From Prevotella sp. (lineage in GTDB: Bacteria > Bacteroidota > Bacteroidia > Bacteroidales > Bacteroidaceae): a DNA stretch of 32,496 nt. This document shows, piece after piece, positions 16,058-24,056 of the stretch. The notes under the pieces are model-generated. The model worked only from the letters and a program-made list of their open reading frames with translations, had not been told where the DNA came from and did not search any database. Made by a program: the position numbers and the translations under genes. The number at the start of each line of letters is the position of its first letter. The stretch's first letter is position 1. Location: NCBI GenBank assembly GCA_017395215.1, contig JAFPVW010000014.1, positions 1-32,496 of the forward strand, written 5' to 3'.

Positions 16058-17620
16058 TTAATAATTGTTCTGCTTCAGCGTGGGGTCGGCGTCGAGCTCG
16101 CTCTGGGCCAGGGGGATGTGCTTCTTGCTGGCCGTCCAGGAGTTGGTGCGGTAGCCGTAGCTGTCGGGCACGAGCACCGTAGAGGCTTTCTGCGTGGCAC
16201 CGCTGATGCCCTCGGCGCGGACGAGGTCGAAGTAGCGCTTGCCCTCGCCGCAGAACTCCAGGTGGCGCTCGGTCAGGATGTCGTCGATGGTGACATTAGA
16301 GAGTGCAGCCAGTCCGGCACGTATGCGTACTTGGTTCACATAGCCCGTAGCCTCGGCGGCACTGCCACCCGTCTGCAACAGCAGCTCGGCAGCGTTGAGC
16401 AGGGTCTCGGCGTAGCGGTAGATGCGCTTGTTGTTGTTATAGTTCAGGTTCTTCGACGTGGGGCAGTCCTTGTTGTTGTCCGACTTCGGACGGTATTTGC
16501 CGTGCCAGATGTGTGTGTCCTGATAGCGCTCGGTGTAGCTGTAGCCACGAACGTCCCAGCAGGTGACATCACGCCGCAGGTCGTTCTCAGCATACATATT
16601 GTAGGTCTCAACCTTCATGGGCAGGAATCCCCATCCGTCGTTGCCGCCGTCCCAGCCTTCACCGCCGCTCCAGCCGTTGGGCGAGCAGAGCGTGGGGAAC
16701 ACGGTGCCGCCGGCGTTGAGGGCGGCGTCGCCCCAGTCGCGCTGTGCCTGGTCGTCGTTGTAGTTAATCTCGAAGATGCTCTCCTGGCACCATTCGCCGT
16801 TCTCCTGCCACAGGGCAGCGAAGTCGGGGTTCAGTGCGTAGCTGTTGTCGCCGATGATCTGCTTCATGAAGGCCAGTGCCTGCGGATAGCGTGCCGTGTC
16901 GTTCTGGTACATCACCATCTCGGCATAGAGCATGTAAGCAAACGCCTGGCTCACGCGTCCGCTCTCGGCATTAGCCCAGCGCATGGGCAGCACGCCTGAG
17001 GCGATGATATCCTCAAGCTCGGGCAGCAGTCGGTTGTATATCTCGTCGGCCGAAATCTGCGGAGCCGTGTAGGGCAGCGAGAGGTTCTCCAAGTAGAAGG
17101 GCACGTTGCCGTAGTAGTGCCACAATATATTATAATAGTACACGCGCAAGAGACGGGCCTGCATCTCCATCGACTTACGGAAGCTGGCGCTGGTCTTGCT
17201 TTCCCAGCCGGCATACTTGATGGCGTCGTTGCAGCGCTTGATGCCGCTGTAGAAGTCGCCCCAGAGGGTGCCGAGCGTGTTGTTGCCGTCGGCCTCGAAA
17301 TTGAACAGCCGGTGCCAGTGCTGGTTGTCGGTATTGTCGGAGCCGCCCACCCAGAAGTCGTCGCCCATGATTTCGCCGTCGACGGTCAGGTCGTTATAGG
17401 CTTTGTTGTCCCAGTCGGGCCAGTGCAGGGGTGCGTATGCTGAAGTAAGGGCCTCGTTGAGGCGTTCTTCGGTGGTGTAATACTCCTCTAACGGCTCGCC
17501 GTCGGGTTTGGTAACCTCAAGGAAGTCTTCGGAGCAGGCCGTAAAAGCTGCGGCGACGCCGCAGCATACCAGACAGCTGGCGGCAAAGTTCTTTATGTTT
17601 GTGGTAATCATAATCTTCAT
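16058..17620 (-). CDS. susD: SusD/RagB family outer-membrane lipoprotein
   Basis: A 520-residue substrate-binding lid of the SusC/D pedal-bin transporter. The lipobox is FTAC (Cys29), followed by SEDFLEV, the standard mature start. TPR-like helices follow, with the family phrases LNEALTSAYAPL, RLLRVYYYNILWHYYGNVPFY, RYAETLLNAAELLL-x-NQVRIRAGL and ERHLEFCGEGKRYFDLVR, as in the SusD C-terminal domain. Full length. It follows susC after 28 nt (the spacer is a TTCAATTCTTC-type word repeat). An internal Met at residue 4 is an alternative start, with no effect on the mature protein. The glycan is inferred from the GH16 and GH3 partners as beta-glucan. Confidence 0.95.
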   Translation of the reverse strand: MKIMITTNIKNFAASCLVCCGVAAAFTACSEDFLEVTKPDGEPLEEYYTTEERLNEALTSAYAPLHWPDWDNKAYNDLTVDGEIMGDDFWVGGSDNTDNQHWHRLFNFEADGNNTLGTLWGDFYSGIKRCNDAIKYAGWESKTSASFRKSMEMQARLLRVYYYNILWHYYGNVPFYLENLSLPYTAPQISADEIYNRLLPELEDIIASGVLPMRWANAESGRVSQAFAYMLYAEMVMYQNDTARYPQALAFMKQIIGDNSYALNPDFAALWQENGEWCQESIFEINYNDDQAQRDWGDAALNAGGTVFPTLCSPNGWSGGEGWDGGNDGWGFLPMKVETYNMYAENDLRRDVTCWDVRGYSYTERYQDTHIWHGKYRPKSDNNKDCPTSKNLNYNNNKRIYRYAETLLNAAELLLQTGGSAAEATGYVNQVRIRAGLAALSNVTIDDILTERHLEFCGEGKRYFDLVRAEGISGATQKASTVLVPDSYGYRTNSWTASKKHIPLAQSELDADPTLKQNNY

Positions 17621-17648
17621 TTTTTCAATTCTTCATTTCTTCAATTTA

Positions 17649-20600
17649 CTACAGCGAGATGTTAAATCCGATAGTGTAGGTACGGGCCTGCGGGTAGACA
17701 CCGTAGTCAACGCCCGTAAACTGCGTGTTGTGCTTCTGTGAATCGTTATCCCATCCGGCACCGATTTCCGGGTCGAAGCCCCAGTACTTGGTCCAGGTGA
17801 AGAGGTTCTCGGCCCGGCCGTAGATGCGCAGTCGGCTGATGCCGATCTTGTTGGTCAACTCGCGGGGCAGCGTGTAGCCCAGGGTGATGTTCTTCAGGCG
17901 CAGGTAGCTGCCGTCGCGGACATACATGTCGCTGACCACCCAGTTCTTAGAGTCGCCCAGTGTGGGCACGGTATTCGAGGAGCCTTCGCCCGTCCAGCGC
18001 TGGAGCACCCAGGTGGGATAGTTACCCGAGGCGATGTCCTGACGGTAGGTAGCATCGAACACATCGACGCCGCTGACACCCTGGAAGAATACGCCTAAGT
18101 CGATTCCCTTCCACTCGGCATCGAAATTCAGGCCGAAGCTCCAGTCGGGAACGCCATTGCCGATGTTCGTGCGGTCGTCTGAGGTAATCTTATTATCGTT
18201 GTTGGTATCAACGAAGCGGAAGTCGCCGGGCATCGAACTGGTGCCGTATTGTGCGTTATAGGCATCGGCCTCGGCCTTGTTCTGCAGGATGCCGTTGGTC
18301 TTGTATCCATAGAAGAAGGGGAAGGGCTGGCCGTTCTCGGCACGGGTACCGCCATCAGCAAACTGGCTGATGCCGTAGTTCAGGAAGCCGGTGTCGTTGC
18401 CCAGGTTGGTCAGTTCATTCTTCAGATAGGCGGCATTGGCCTTCACGGCGAAGCGGGCGTCGCTGATGTTCCACTTATAGCCTAATTCAAACTCCCAGCC
18501 GCTGTTCTTCATGTCGCCGACGTTGGCCAGCGGGCGCTGCTCGCCGACGTAGCTGGGTATGGGCATATCGATAATCATGCCGTTGGTCTTCTTCAGAAAG
18601 TAGTCTACACTGAAAGTCAGCTGGTTGTTCCAGAAACCGAAGTCCACGCCGATGTTCGTCTGCTCGCTCTCCTCCCACTTCAGGTCTTCGTTGGCCAGTC
18701 GGTTAGCCTTCGAGCCGTAGGTCATCGAGGCGGTCTGTCCGTAGTAGTAGTTGCTGCTGCCGCCGGTAGCCGTCAGCGTCGTGTAGGCGAAGTCGCCGAT
18801 GTTGTCGTTACCGTTCTTACCCCAGCTGCCGCGCAGTTTCAGGTTAGTGAGCCAATCGCGGGTCTGCTCCATGAACTGCTCGTTCATGACGTTCCAACCG
18901 ACGGAGAACGAGGGGAACGTACCGTATTTCTTGTTCGAACCGAAGCGGCTGCTGCCGTCACGGCGTATGGTGGCCTGCACCATATATTTCTCGTCGAAGT
19001 TATAGCTCAGTCGGGCAAAGAGCGAAGCCAGACGGTGCTGCGTGTAGGGGCCGCCCCATACGCCGACCAGGCTCTTGGCACCCGTCACCTTGCCGTCGGC
19101 ATCGGTAGAGAGTTCCAGGTCGCCGCCAATGGTGTAGTTGATGCTGGGTTTGTCGGGGTTGACAAGGTTCCAGTGCGAGCCGCCCAGCTCGTCGCCCTTT
19201 GTCTTCAGGGCACTCTGTCCGAGCACCACGCCGATGGTGTGCTTGCCGAACTGTTTGTCATAAGTCAGCGTATTCTCAATCTGCCAGGTCGAGTTGTTGC
19301 CTTTGTAGGCGGTGGCCTGCGTGTGGTCGCTGTTGCTGTTGCCCGAGAAGTAGTACTTCTGCAGCGTGGCGCCCTCATAGCCCCAGAACGAGAGTTCGGC
19401 ACTGTAGCTGAAGTGGTATTTCAGCTCGTCCCACAGCTGCAGGTCGAGCGAGAACTTCGGCATGAACTTGTGACTCCAGTTCTTGTTGGGGTTGCCCTGC
19501 ATCATGGCGATGGGGTTGTTCTGCTCCTGGTAGCTGCCTACGTAGCCGGGGATGGTATAAGGATGACCGTTGCCATCGTAGTAGAGATCGTAGGCGCTGT
19601 AACGGTCAATCATTGCCTGACCATAGCGCGGGTCGCCGTTGTCCTCATAGCCCAGCTGAGTCAGCGTGACGGGCAGCGTGGGAGCGAGGTAGAGGGCCGA
19701 GCCGAGGGGTGAGCCCCAGGTGGAGTTGTCGCTCACGCCGGTGCTGTGTACACGCATATAAGAGAGGTTCGCACCCAGGTCGAGCTTGTTCAGGAAGTTG
19801 CGCTCCTTGGTAGCGTCGAGCAGGTTGAACTGGTTGTTCGAGCGGATGGTCAGACGGTCGTAGTTCGACTGGCCGTAGTTGCCGCCTACGATACCCTCCT
19901 GGTCGAAGTAGCCTAAGGAGAGGTAGTAGTTCACCTTCTCAGAAGCACCGCTGACGCTGAGGTCGTGCTGCTGGATGGGGGCGTTGTCGTTGAAGAGCAG
20001 GTCCTGCCAGTTAGTACCGAAGCCATTGATGGCATCGCCGTTGGCATCCTTCAGGTTATAGGGGTCCATGTAGAGGGGCGCCATTCCGTTCTGGACGCGG
20101 CGCTCGTTCTGCAGGATGGCGTAGTCGGTGGCTCCTGTCACGTCGCGCTTCTTCCAGGCGCTCTGCCAGCCCTGCGAGAAGCTGTAGTTGATCTGGGCCT
20201 TGCCCACCTTGCCCTTCTTGGTCGTTACGAGGATGACGCCGTTGGCGGCCCGGGCACCGTAGATGGCGCCAGAGGCAGCGTCCTTCAGCACCTCAATCGA
20301 CTCAATATCGCCGGGATTGACGCTCTCCATACCATTCTGGTCGGTAGGCATACCGTCGATGATGTAGAGGGGCTCGGAGCTGTTGATGGTTCCGATACCA
20401 CGGATGCGGATCATCGACTTGGCGCCCGGCTGGCCAGAGGCCGAGGTGACGTTCACACCGGCGGCCATACCCTTCAGGGCATCTTCGGCGCGCAGACGCG
20501 TCTTGCCGCTGAGGTCGTCGGCACTGACCTTCGCGATGGAGGCCGTCACGACACTCTTCTTCTGCACGCCGTAGCCGATGACGACCACGTCCTGCAGTGT

Positions 20601-20888
20601 CTGGGCGTCTTCCTTCAGTGTGACATTCATGTTGTTGCTGGCGTTCACCTCCTGAGAGACGTAGCCAATATAACTAATAATAATAGGTGTACCCTGGCTG
20701 ACCTTAATGGTGAAGTTACCATTGAAGTCGGTGATGGTGCCATTCTGAGGGTTTCCTTTCTCGACGACAGATGCTCCGATGACCGGTTCACCAAGGTCGT
20801 CTGTCACAGTTCCCAAGATGCCTTGGGCTTTCGTAGCCATTGACACGATGAGTGCCAATAACAACAGTAGATACCTGCTTTTTTTCAT
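17649..20888 (-). CDS. susC: SusC/RagA family TonB-dependent transporter
   Basis: A 1079-residue outer-membrane barrel that imports oligosaccharides using TonB energy. The signal peptide covers residues 1-21 (ends TKAQG). A carboxypeptidase-D-like N-terminal extension (GTVTDDLGEPVIGASVV, GTITDFNGNFTI) is followed by the DVVVIGYGVQKK segment, then the plug (RGIGTINSSEPLYIIDGMP, VLKDAASGAIYGARAANGVILVTTK). The long barrel ends with GVDYGVYPQARTYTIGFNISL. No extra anti-sigma STN domain is present, so control probably runs through the neighbouring regulator. It is the first gene of the PUL operon, with a leader of about 55 nt and a TAACTTTG promoter element. It ends with TAG followed directly by TAA. 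Confidence 0.96.
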   Translation of the reverse strand: MKKSRYLLLLLALIVSMATKAQGILGTVTDDLGEPVIGASVVEKGNPQNGTITDFNGNFTIKVSQGTPIIISYIGYVSQEVNASNNMNVTLKEDAQTLQDVVVIGYGVQKKSVVTASIAKVSADDLSGKTRLRAEDALKGMAAGVNVTSASGQPGAKSMIRIRGIGTINSSEPLYIIDGMPTDQNGMESVNPGDIESIEVLKDAASGAIYGARAANGVILVTTKKGKVGKAQINYSFSQGWQSAWKKRDVTGATDYAILQNERRVQNGMAPLYMDPYNLKDANGDAINGFGTNWQDLLFNDNAPIQQHDLSVSGASEKVNYYLSLGYFDQEGIVGGNYGQSNYDRLTIRSNNQFNLLDATKERNFLNKLDLGANLSYMRVHSTGVSDNSTWGSPLGSALYLAPTLPVTLTQLGYEDNGDPRYGQAMIDRYSAYDLYYDGNGHPYTIPGYVGSYQEQNNPIAMMQGNPNKNWSHKFMPKFSLDLQLWDELKYHFSYSAELSFWGYEGATLQKYYFSGNSNSDHTQATAYKGNNSTWQIENTLTYDKQFGKHTIGVVLGQSALKTKGDELGGSHWNLVNPDKPSINYTIGGDLELSTDADGKVTGAKSLVGVWGGPYTQHRLASLFARLSYNFDEKYMVQATIRRDGSSRFGSNKKYGTFPSFSVGWNVMNEQFMEQTRDWLTNLKLRGSWGKNGNDNIGDFAYTTLTATGGSSNYYYGQTASMTYGSKANRLANEDLKWEESEQTNIGVDFGFWNNQLTFSVDYFLKKTNGMIIDMPIPSYVGEQRPLANVGDMKNSGWEFELGYKWNISDARFAVKANAAYLKNELTNLGNDTGFLNYGISQFADGGTRAENGQPFPFFYGYKTNGILQNKAEADAYNAQYGTSSMPGDFRFVDTNNDNKITSDDRTNIGNGVPDWSFGLNFDAEWKGIDLGVFFQGVSGVDVFDATYRQDIASGNYPTWVLQRWTGEGSSNTVPTLGDSKNWVVSDMYVRDGSYLRLKNITLGYTLPRELTNKIGISRLRIYGRAENLFTWTKYWGFDPEIGAGWDNDSQKHNTQFTGVDYGVYPQARTYTIGFNISL

Positions 20889-20949
20889 ACTTCTTTTGTT
20901 AGGTGATTATTATTAAAGTTAGATTGTTCCCGTTTTTGGTTTCCGAGTG

Positions 20950-20957
20950 CAAAGTTA
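20950..20957 (-). promoter_or_regulatory. susC promoter -7 element
   Basis: Minus strand TAACTTTG matches TAnnTTTG, 61 nt ahead of the susC ATG. A -33 TTG is not seen at the usual spacing. The region where it should be is occupied by a small dyad, which would fit a promoter that needs an activator. Confidence 0.65.
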
Positions 20958-20970
20958 AGGAAAAATACAG

Positions 20971-21018
20971 TCGCCTGACGGCGAAAGGCTGAAAAAGTGG
21001 ACGCTTTTCAGCCTTTCG
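20971..21018. promoter_or_regulatory. Two adjoining dyads upstream of the susC promoter
   Basis: A short palindrome TCGCC-TGAC-GGCGA (20971-20984) overlaps the expected -33 region. It is abutted by a perfect 14-bp inverted repeat, CGAAAGGCTGAAAA (20982-20995) and its complement (21005-21018), around a 9-nt loop. No T-run follows the larger stem on the minus strand, so it is a poor terminator for the upstream regulator gene. Its place just upstream of the -33 site suits an activator operator (inference). The 8-mer AGTGGACG in the loop recurs at 21073-21080. Confidence 0.5.
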
Positions 21019-21116
21019 GTTATGTATTTACCTAAGAATCAGATGTTTGTATTTTTCCTTGGCCTCAAAAAGAGTGGACGATATATAGAGGTGTAGTTTT
21101 TACATTTATCGTCTTT

Positions 21117-22784
21117 TTACAGGGTTTTCACCTGCTTTTCAAACTGTTCGCGGTTGCCCAGGGCACCGTTCTTGATGCGAGCGCGGTAGTTGTAGATGGT
21201 GTTGACGGAATAGTGCAGGAACTCGGCAATCTTCGACGAGTCCTCAAAGCCCAGGCGTATCAGTGCGAAGATACGGATATCAGTGGTCAGCCTGTTCTCC
21301 TCCTTGGGGTGTATGCGCATCTCGGGCAGCAAGAGGGCGTTGAAGCCGTCAATGAAATTGGGGAAAAGATGCAGGAACACGGTATCGAAGTTCTCATAGA
21401 GTTCCTCCAGCTCCTTCTCCTTCAGCTCCGTCGACTTCGATATCTGGAACAGTTCGTCAAGTTCTTTGTTCTTCATCTTCTTGTTCACCATCTTGCGATA
21501 GTTGTCCAGCTTGTCTATATACTGGGCACAAAGGCTCATGAAGCGGCCGATGTACTCCTCCTTCACGCGGTTGCTCTCAGTCAGCTGGGCATTCAGGGTT
21601 GACAGTTGGGAGTTCAGCGCGGCGAGTTCGTCTTTCTGGGTTGAGAGTTGCGAGTTGAGCGTCGAGAGCTGGGCGTTCGAAGCCTTCAGGTCGTTTCGGG
21701 CAGCGTGCAACTGGGTGTTGCGACGGTGTACGAAGAAGAGTGCGCCCAGCAGCAGGAGCGCCAGTATGCTGATGACGGCCAGCGTCAGCCACAGCTGCGA
21801 GGTGGTGCGCTCGCTCTGCGCCTTGTATTCAGTGGCAATGTGCGACAACAGCGGCGTTATCTGCCAGTTGCGCTGTCGTGAGCCGTAACGGTTGGCACAG
21901 TCGCTGGTATAGCTGATGTAATGCGAAGCCCGGTCAACATCGCCGCTGATCATCAGCTCATTGGCCAGCTCCCACATCGAGCCTTGGTCCATGGCGGCAT
22001 TGCGGATGTCGGCCAGCACCGATTCCGTCAGCCAGTACATCATCTGCGTGGTGTCGCCCTGTAGCTTGTACTCGATATAGCGGTAGAGGGCTGTCAGGGC
22101 GTAGGGATGGCTGCCCGGCTCCACGGTTTTCATCCATTCGTCGTTGATGGCCATTGCCTCGTCGAGCCTGCCTTCAGCCTGTGCCGTCTGTTCACGACGA
22201 AGCAGACACGACTCGCTCGTCGGCGGCAGGTTGTCGAACATCAGCTGCTTGTAGTGCTGTTCCTTCTCCTGATAGTTCCGCCGCATGTCGTCGAGACGGG
22301 TGTAGTAGCTCAGTTCGCCATATACATTATTATATGCCTCATAGTAGGTGCCAAGCACCGTCTTGTCGAGCCCGTTTCCCAGACGGATGGAGTCGAGGAT
22401 GTTCAGCGCCTCATCGTAGAGGCCGATGTTCGAGCAGCGGATGGCCAGCAGCGAGCGGCAGCGCACGGAGGCGGCATGGTCTCCCTGCTGCTCGGCTAAC
22501 GTGATGCACTGCCGCAGAAAGAAGATGGCAGAGTCGCTCACAAAGGGACGGTAGAGTTCGTATAGCCGGAAGCCCTCTTCGTATTTCTGCTGACCGCTGG
22601 TCTGCTCGAAGGCATGGCGGGCTGACGCAATCTTTGCCTCACGCTGGGCTACGAAGCGGGGCGACTCGGCAATGGCCTCGTCAATCTGCCGGAAGCGTGA
22701 ATCCAGGTCAACGTGTTCCTGCGCCAGCACAAAGATGGGCAGGAGCAGCAATGCGTAGAGAGTTGCCAGTAGTTTTTGCTTCAT
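21117..22784 (-). CDS. Membrane-anchored PUL regulator, DUF6377-like with C-terminal HTH
   Basis: A 555-residue protein. The start at 22784 (MKQKLLATLYALLLLPIFVLA) gives a clean signal peptide; the in-frame ATG at 22880 would prepend 32 unrelated residues and lie upstream of the promoter element. Residues about 25-325 are helical, TPR-like and periplasmic. A membrane helix follows at about 332-352 (LWLTLAVISILALLLLGALFF), then a coiled coil at about 356-407 built from LSTLNSQ repeats, then a cytoplasmic region with RIFALIRLGFEDSSKIAEFL and SVNTIYNYRARIKN (about 500-540), a LuxR-like helix-turn-helix. I recall this architecture as the DUF6377 family (name from memory). It sits upstream of susC on the same strand and probably senses a glycan cue and activates the PUL; this is inferred from position. 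Confidence 0.8.
   Translation of the reverse strand: MKQKLLATLYALLLLPIFVLAQEHVDLDSRFRQIDEAIAESPRFVAQREAKIASARHAFEQTSGQQKYEEGFRLYELYRPFVSDSAIFFLRQCITLAEQQGDHAASVRCRSLLAIRCSNIGLYDEALNILDSIRLGNGLDKTVLGTYYEAYNNVYGELSYYTRLDDMRRNYQEKEQHYKQLMFDNLPPTSESCLLRREQTAQAEGRLDEAMAINDEWMKTVEPGSHPYALTALYRYIEYKLQGDTTQMMYWLTESVLADIRNAAMDQGSMWELANELMISGDVDRASHYISYTSDCANRYGSRQRNWQITPLLSHIATEYKAQSERTTSQLWLTLAVISILALLLLGALFFVHRRNTQLHAARNDLKASNAQLSTLNSQLSTQKDELAALNSQLSTLNAQLTESNRVKEEYIGRFMSLCAQYIDKLDNYRKMVNKKMKNKELDELFQISKSTELKEKELEELYENFDTVFLHLFPNFIDGFNALLLPEMRIHPKEENRLTTDIRIFALIRLGFEDSSKIAEFLHYSVNTIYNYRARIKNGALGNREQFEKQVKTL
21581..21680. repeat. CAACTCTCAA-type word repeat inside the regulator
   Basis: On the coding strand the words CAGCTCTCGACGCTCAACTC, CAACTCTCAACCC and CAACTGTCAACCCTGAATG recur, encoding LSTLNSQLSTQ and LNSQLSTLNAQL just inside the membrane. 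The repeat lengthens the signalling coiled coil in steps of heptad-like size. Confidence 0.6.
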
Positions 22785-22788
22785 AGTG

Positions 22789-22796
22789 CAAAGGTA
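22789..22796 (-). promoter_or_regulatory. Regulator promoter -7 element directly at the start codon
   Basis: Minus strand TACCTTTG, then CACT, then the ATG at 22784. Only 4 nt separate the element from the start codon, so the transcript would be leaderless or nearly so. This supports the 22784 start over the upstream in-frame ATG. Confidence 0.65.
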
Positions 22797-22897
22797 ATGC
22801 AAAAAGGTTAAAAAAGACGCCCTGAGAAGGTTAATAAAACATAAATCGCCGCCACCATTATTTACTTTCACCACCGCCAAAGGTCAAACAAGCAGAT

Positions 22898-24049
22898 ATG
22901 AAAACTAAATTATGCACTATAGGCACCGCCTTGTTGTGCCTATTGTCTGTTTCCTGCGCCAGCGAACAGAAGAAGGCACGGGGTGATGCTGCGCACTACC
23001 CTACAATGACCGTCACTACGCAGGACGTCACACTCAGCCAGCAATACAGTGCACGGCTGACCGGACGGCAGATTGTAGAGGTAAGGCCGCAAGTGACCGG
23101 AAACATCACGCGCATCTGTATCCGCGAGGGCGATGCCGTCAAGCGGGGACAGACGCTGTTCATCATTGACCAAGTGCCCTACCGCGCCGCCTTAGAGGTG
23201 GCCGTTGCCGCCCGCCGGAGCGCCGAAGCCAAACTCGCCACGGCACGCATGAACTACGAAAACGAGCAGCGCCTGCAGGAAGGCCTGGTCGTGGGCGACG
23301 TGTCGGTACAGACCATGCGCAATGCCCTGCTCGAAGCAGAGGCTGCCCTGGCTCAGGCCCGTGCCCAGGAGCGCAACGCCCGCTGGCAGCTGTCGTACAC
23401 CGAGGTGAAAAGTCCCGTCAGCGGTGTCGCCTCGATGATTCCCTGGCATGTCGGCTCACTCGTCAGCAGCAGTATCAGCGAACCGCTCGTCACCGTGGCC
23501 GACGACCACGAGATGTATGCCTACTTCAGCATCAGCGAGAACCAGGCCATCGACCTGATCAGCCAGTACGGCTCAATGGATGAGTTCATCCGCCAGGCCC
23601 CCGGCGTCGGACTCCTGCTGAGCAACGGCTCGGAATATCCGCGCAAGGGGCGCATCGATGCCGTCAGCGGAACCATTGATGCCTCAACAGGTGCCGTCGA
23701 GATACGCGCCACCTTCCCCAACGACGGCCACCTGCTCCACAACGGCGGCAGCGGCAAGGTCATCGTCTCCACCCACCGCAAGGACTGTATCGTCGTGCCT
23801 CAGGAGGCTACCTACGAACTGCAGAACCGGACTTTTGTCTACAAGGTCGTCGACGGCAAGACAAAGGCCACGCCGGTTGAGACATTCCGGCTGAACAACG
23901 GCCGCGAGTACGTCATAGACAAGGGCTTGACGAAGGGCGACGTCATCATAGCCGAGGGTGCCGGTCTGCTAAAGGACGGCATTGAGGTCAAGAGCGAAAA
24001 CGAGAAACCGGAACATCGAAATACCGAAACTTCGAAACATCGAAAATAA
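22898..24049 (+). CDS. RND efflux periplasmic adaptor (membrane fusion protein), lipoprotein
   Basis: A 383-residue adaptor that bridges an inner-membrane RND pump and an outer-membrane channel. The lipobox is SVSC (Cys20). Domain order is as expected: the barrel-sandwich half-motif GRQIVEVRPQVTGNITRICIREGDAVKRGQTLFIID (about 56-92), an alpha-helical hairpin rich in Ala/Glu/Arg (about 98-160), the second lipoyl half with YTEVKSPVSGVASMIPWHVGSLV, the beta-barrel, and a membrane-proximal domain with CIVVPQEATYE. The last 15 or so residues (EKPEHRNTETSKHRK) are encoded by a degenerate CGAAACATCGAAA word repeat. It is divergent from the regulator. The transporter gene begins 7 nt later. Confidence 0.93.
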   Translation: MKTKLCTIGTALLCLLSVSCASEQKKARGDAAHYPTMTVTTQDVTLSQQYSARLTGRQIVEVRPQVTGNITRICIREGDAVKRGQTLFIIDQVPYRAALEVAVAARRSAEAKLATARMNYENEQRLQEGLVVGDVSVQTMRNALLEAEAALAQARAQERNARWQLSYTEVKSPVSGVASMIPWHVGSLVSSSISEPLVTVADDHEMYAYFSISENQAIDLISQYGSMDEFIRQAPGVGLLLSNGSEYPRKGRIDAVSGTIDASTGAVEIRATFPNDGHLLHNGGSGKVIVSTHRKDCIVVPQEATYELQNRTFVYKVVDGKTKATPVETFRLNNGREYVIDKGLTKGDVIIAEGAGLLKDGIEVKSENEKPEHRNTETSKHRK

Positions 24050-24056
24050 CAAAGAG

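Noticed and set aside
22785-22880. ATG at 22880 as the start of the regulator
   Set aside because: The 32 extra residues precede a good signal peptide and a TACCTTTG promoter element lies between this ATG and the one at 22784.
23982-24056. ATG at 23982 as the start of the RND transporter
   Set aside because: It would overlap the adaptor by 68 nt and add residues encoded by a word repeat; the GTG at 24057 gives the conserved RND N-terminus and normal spacing.
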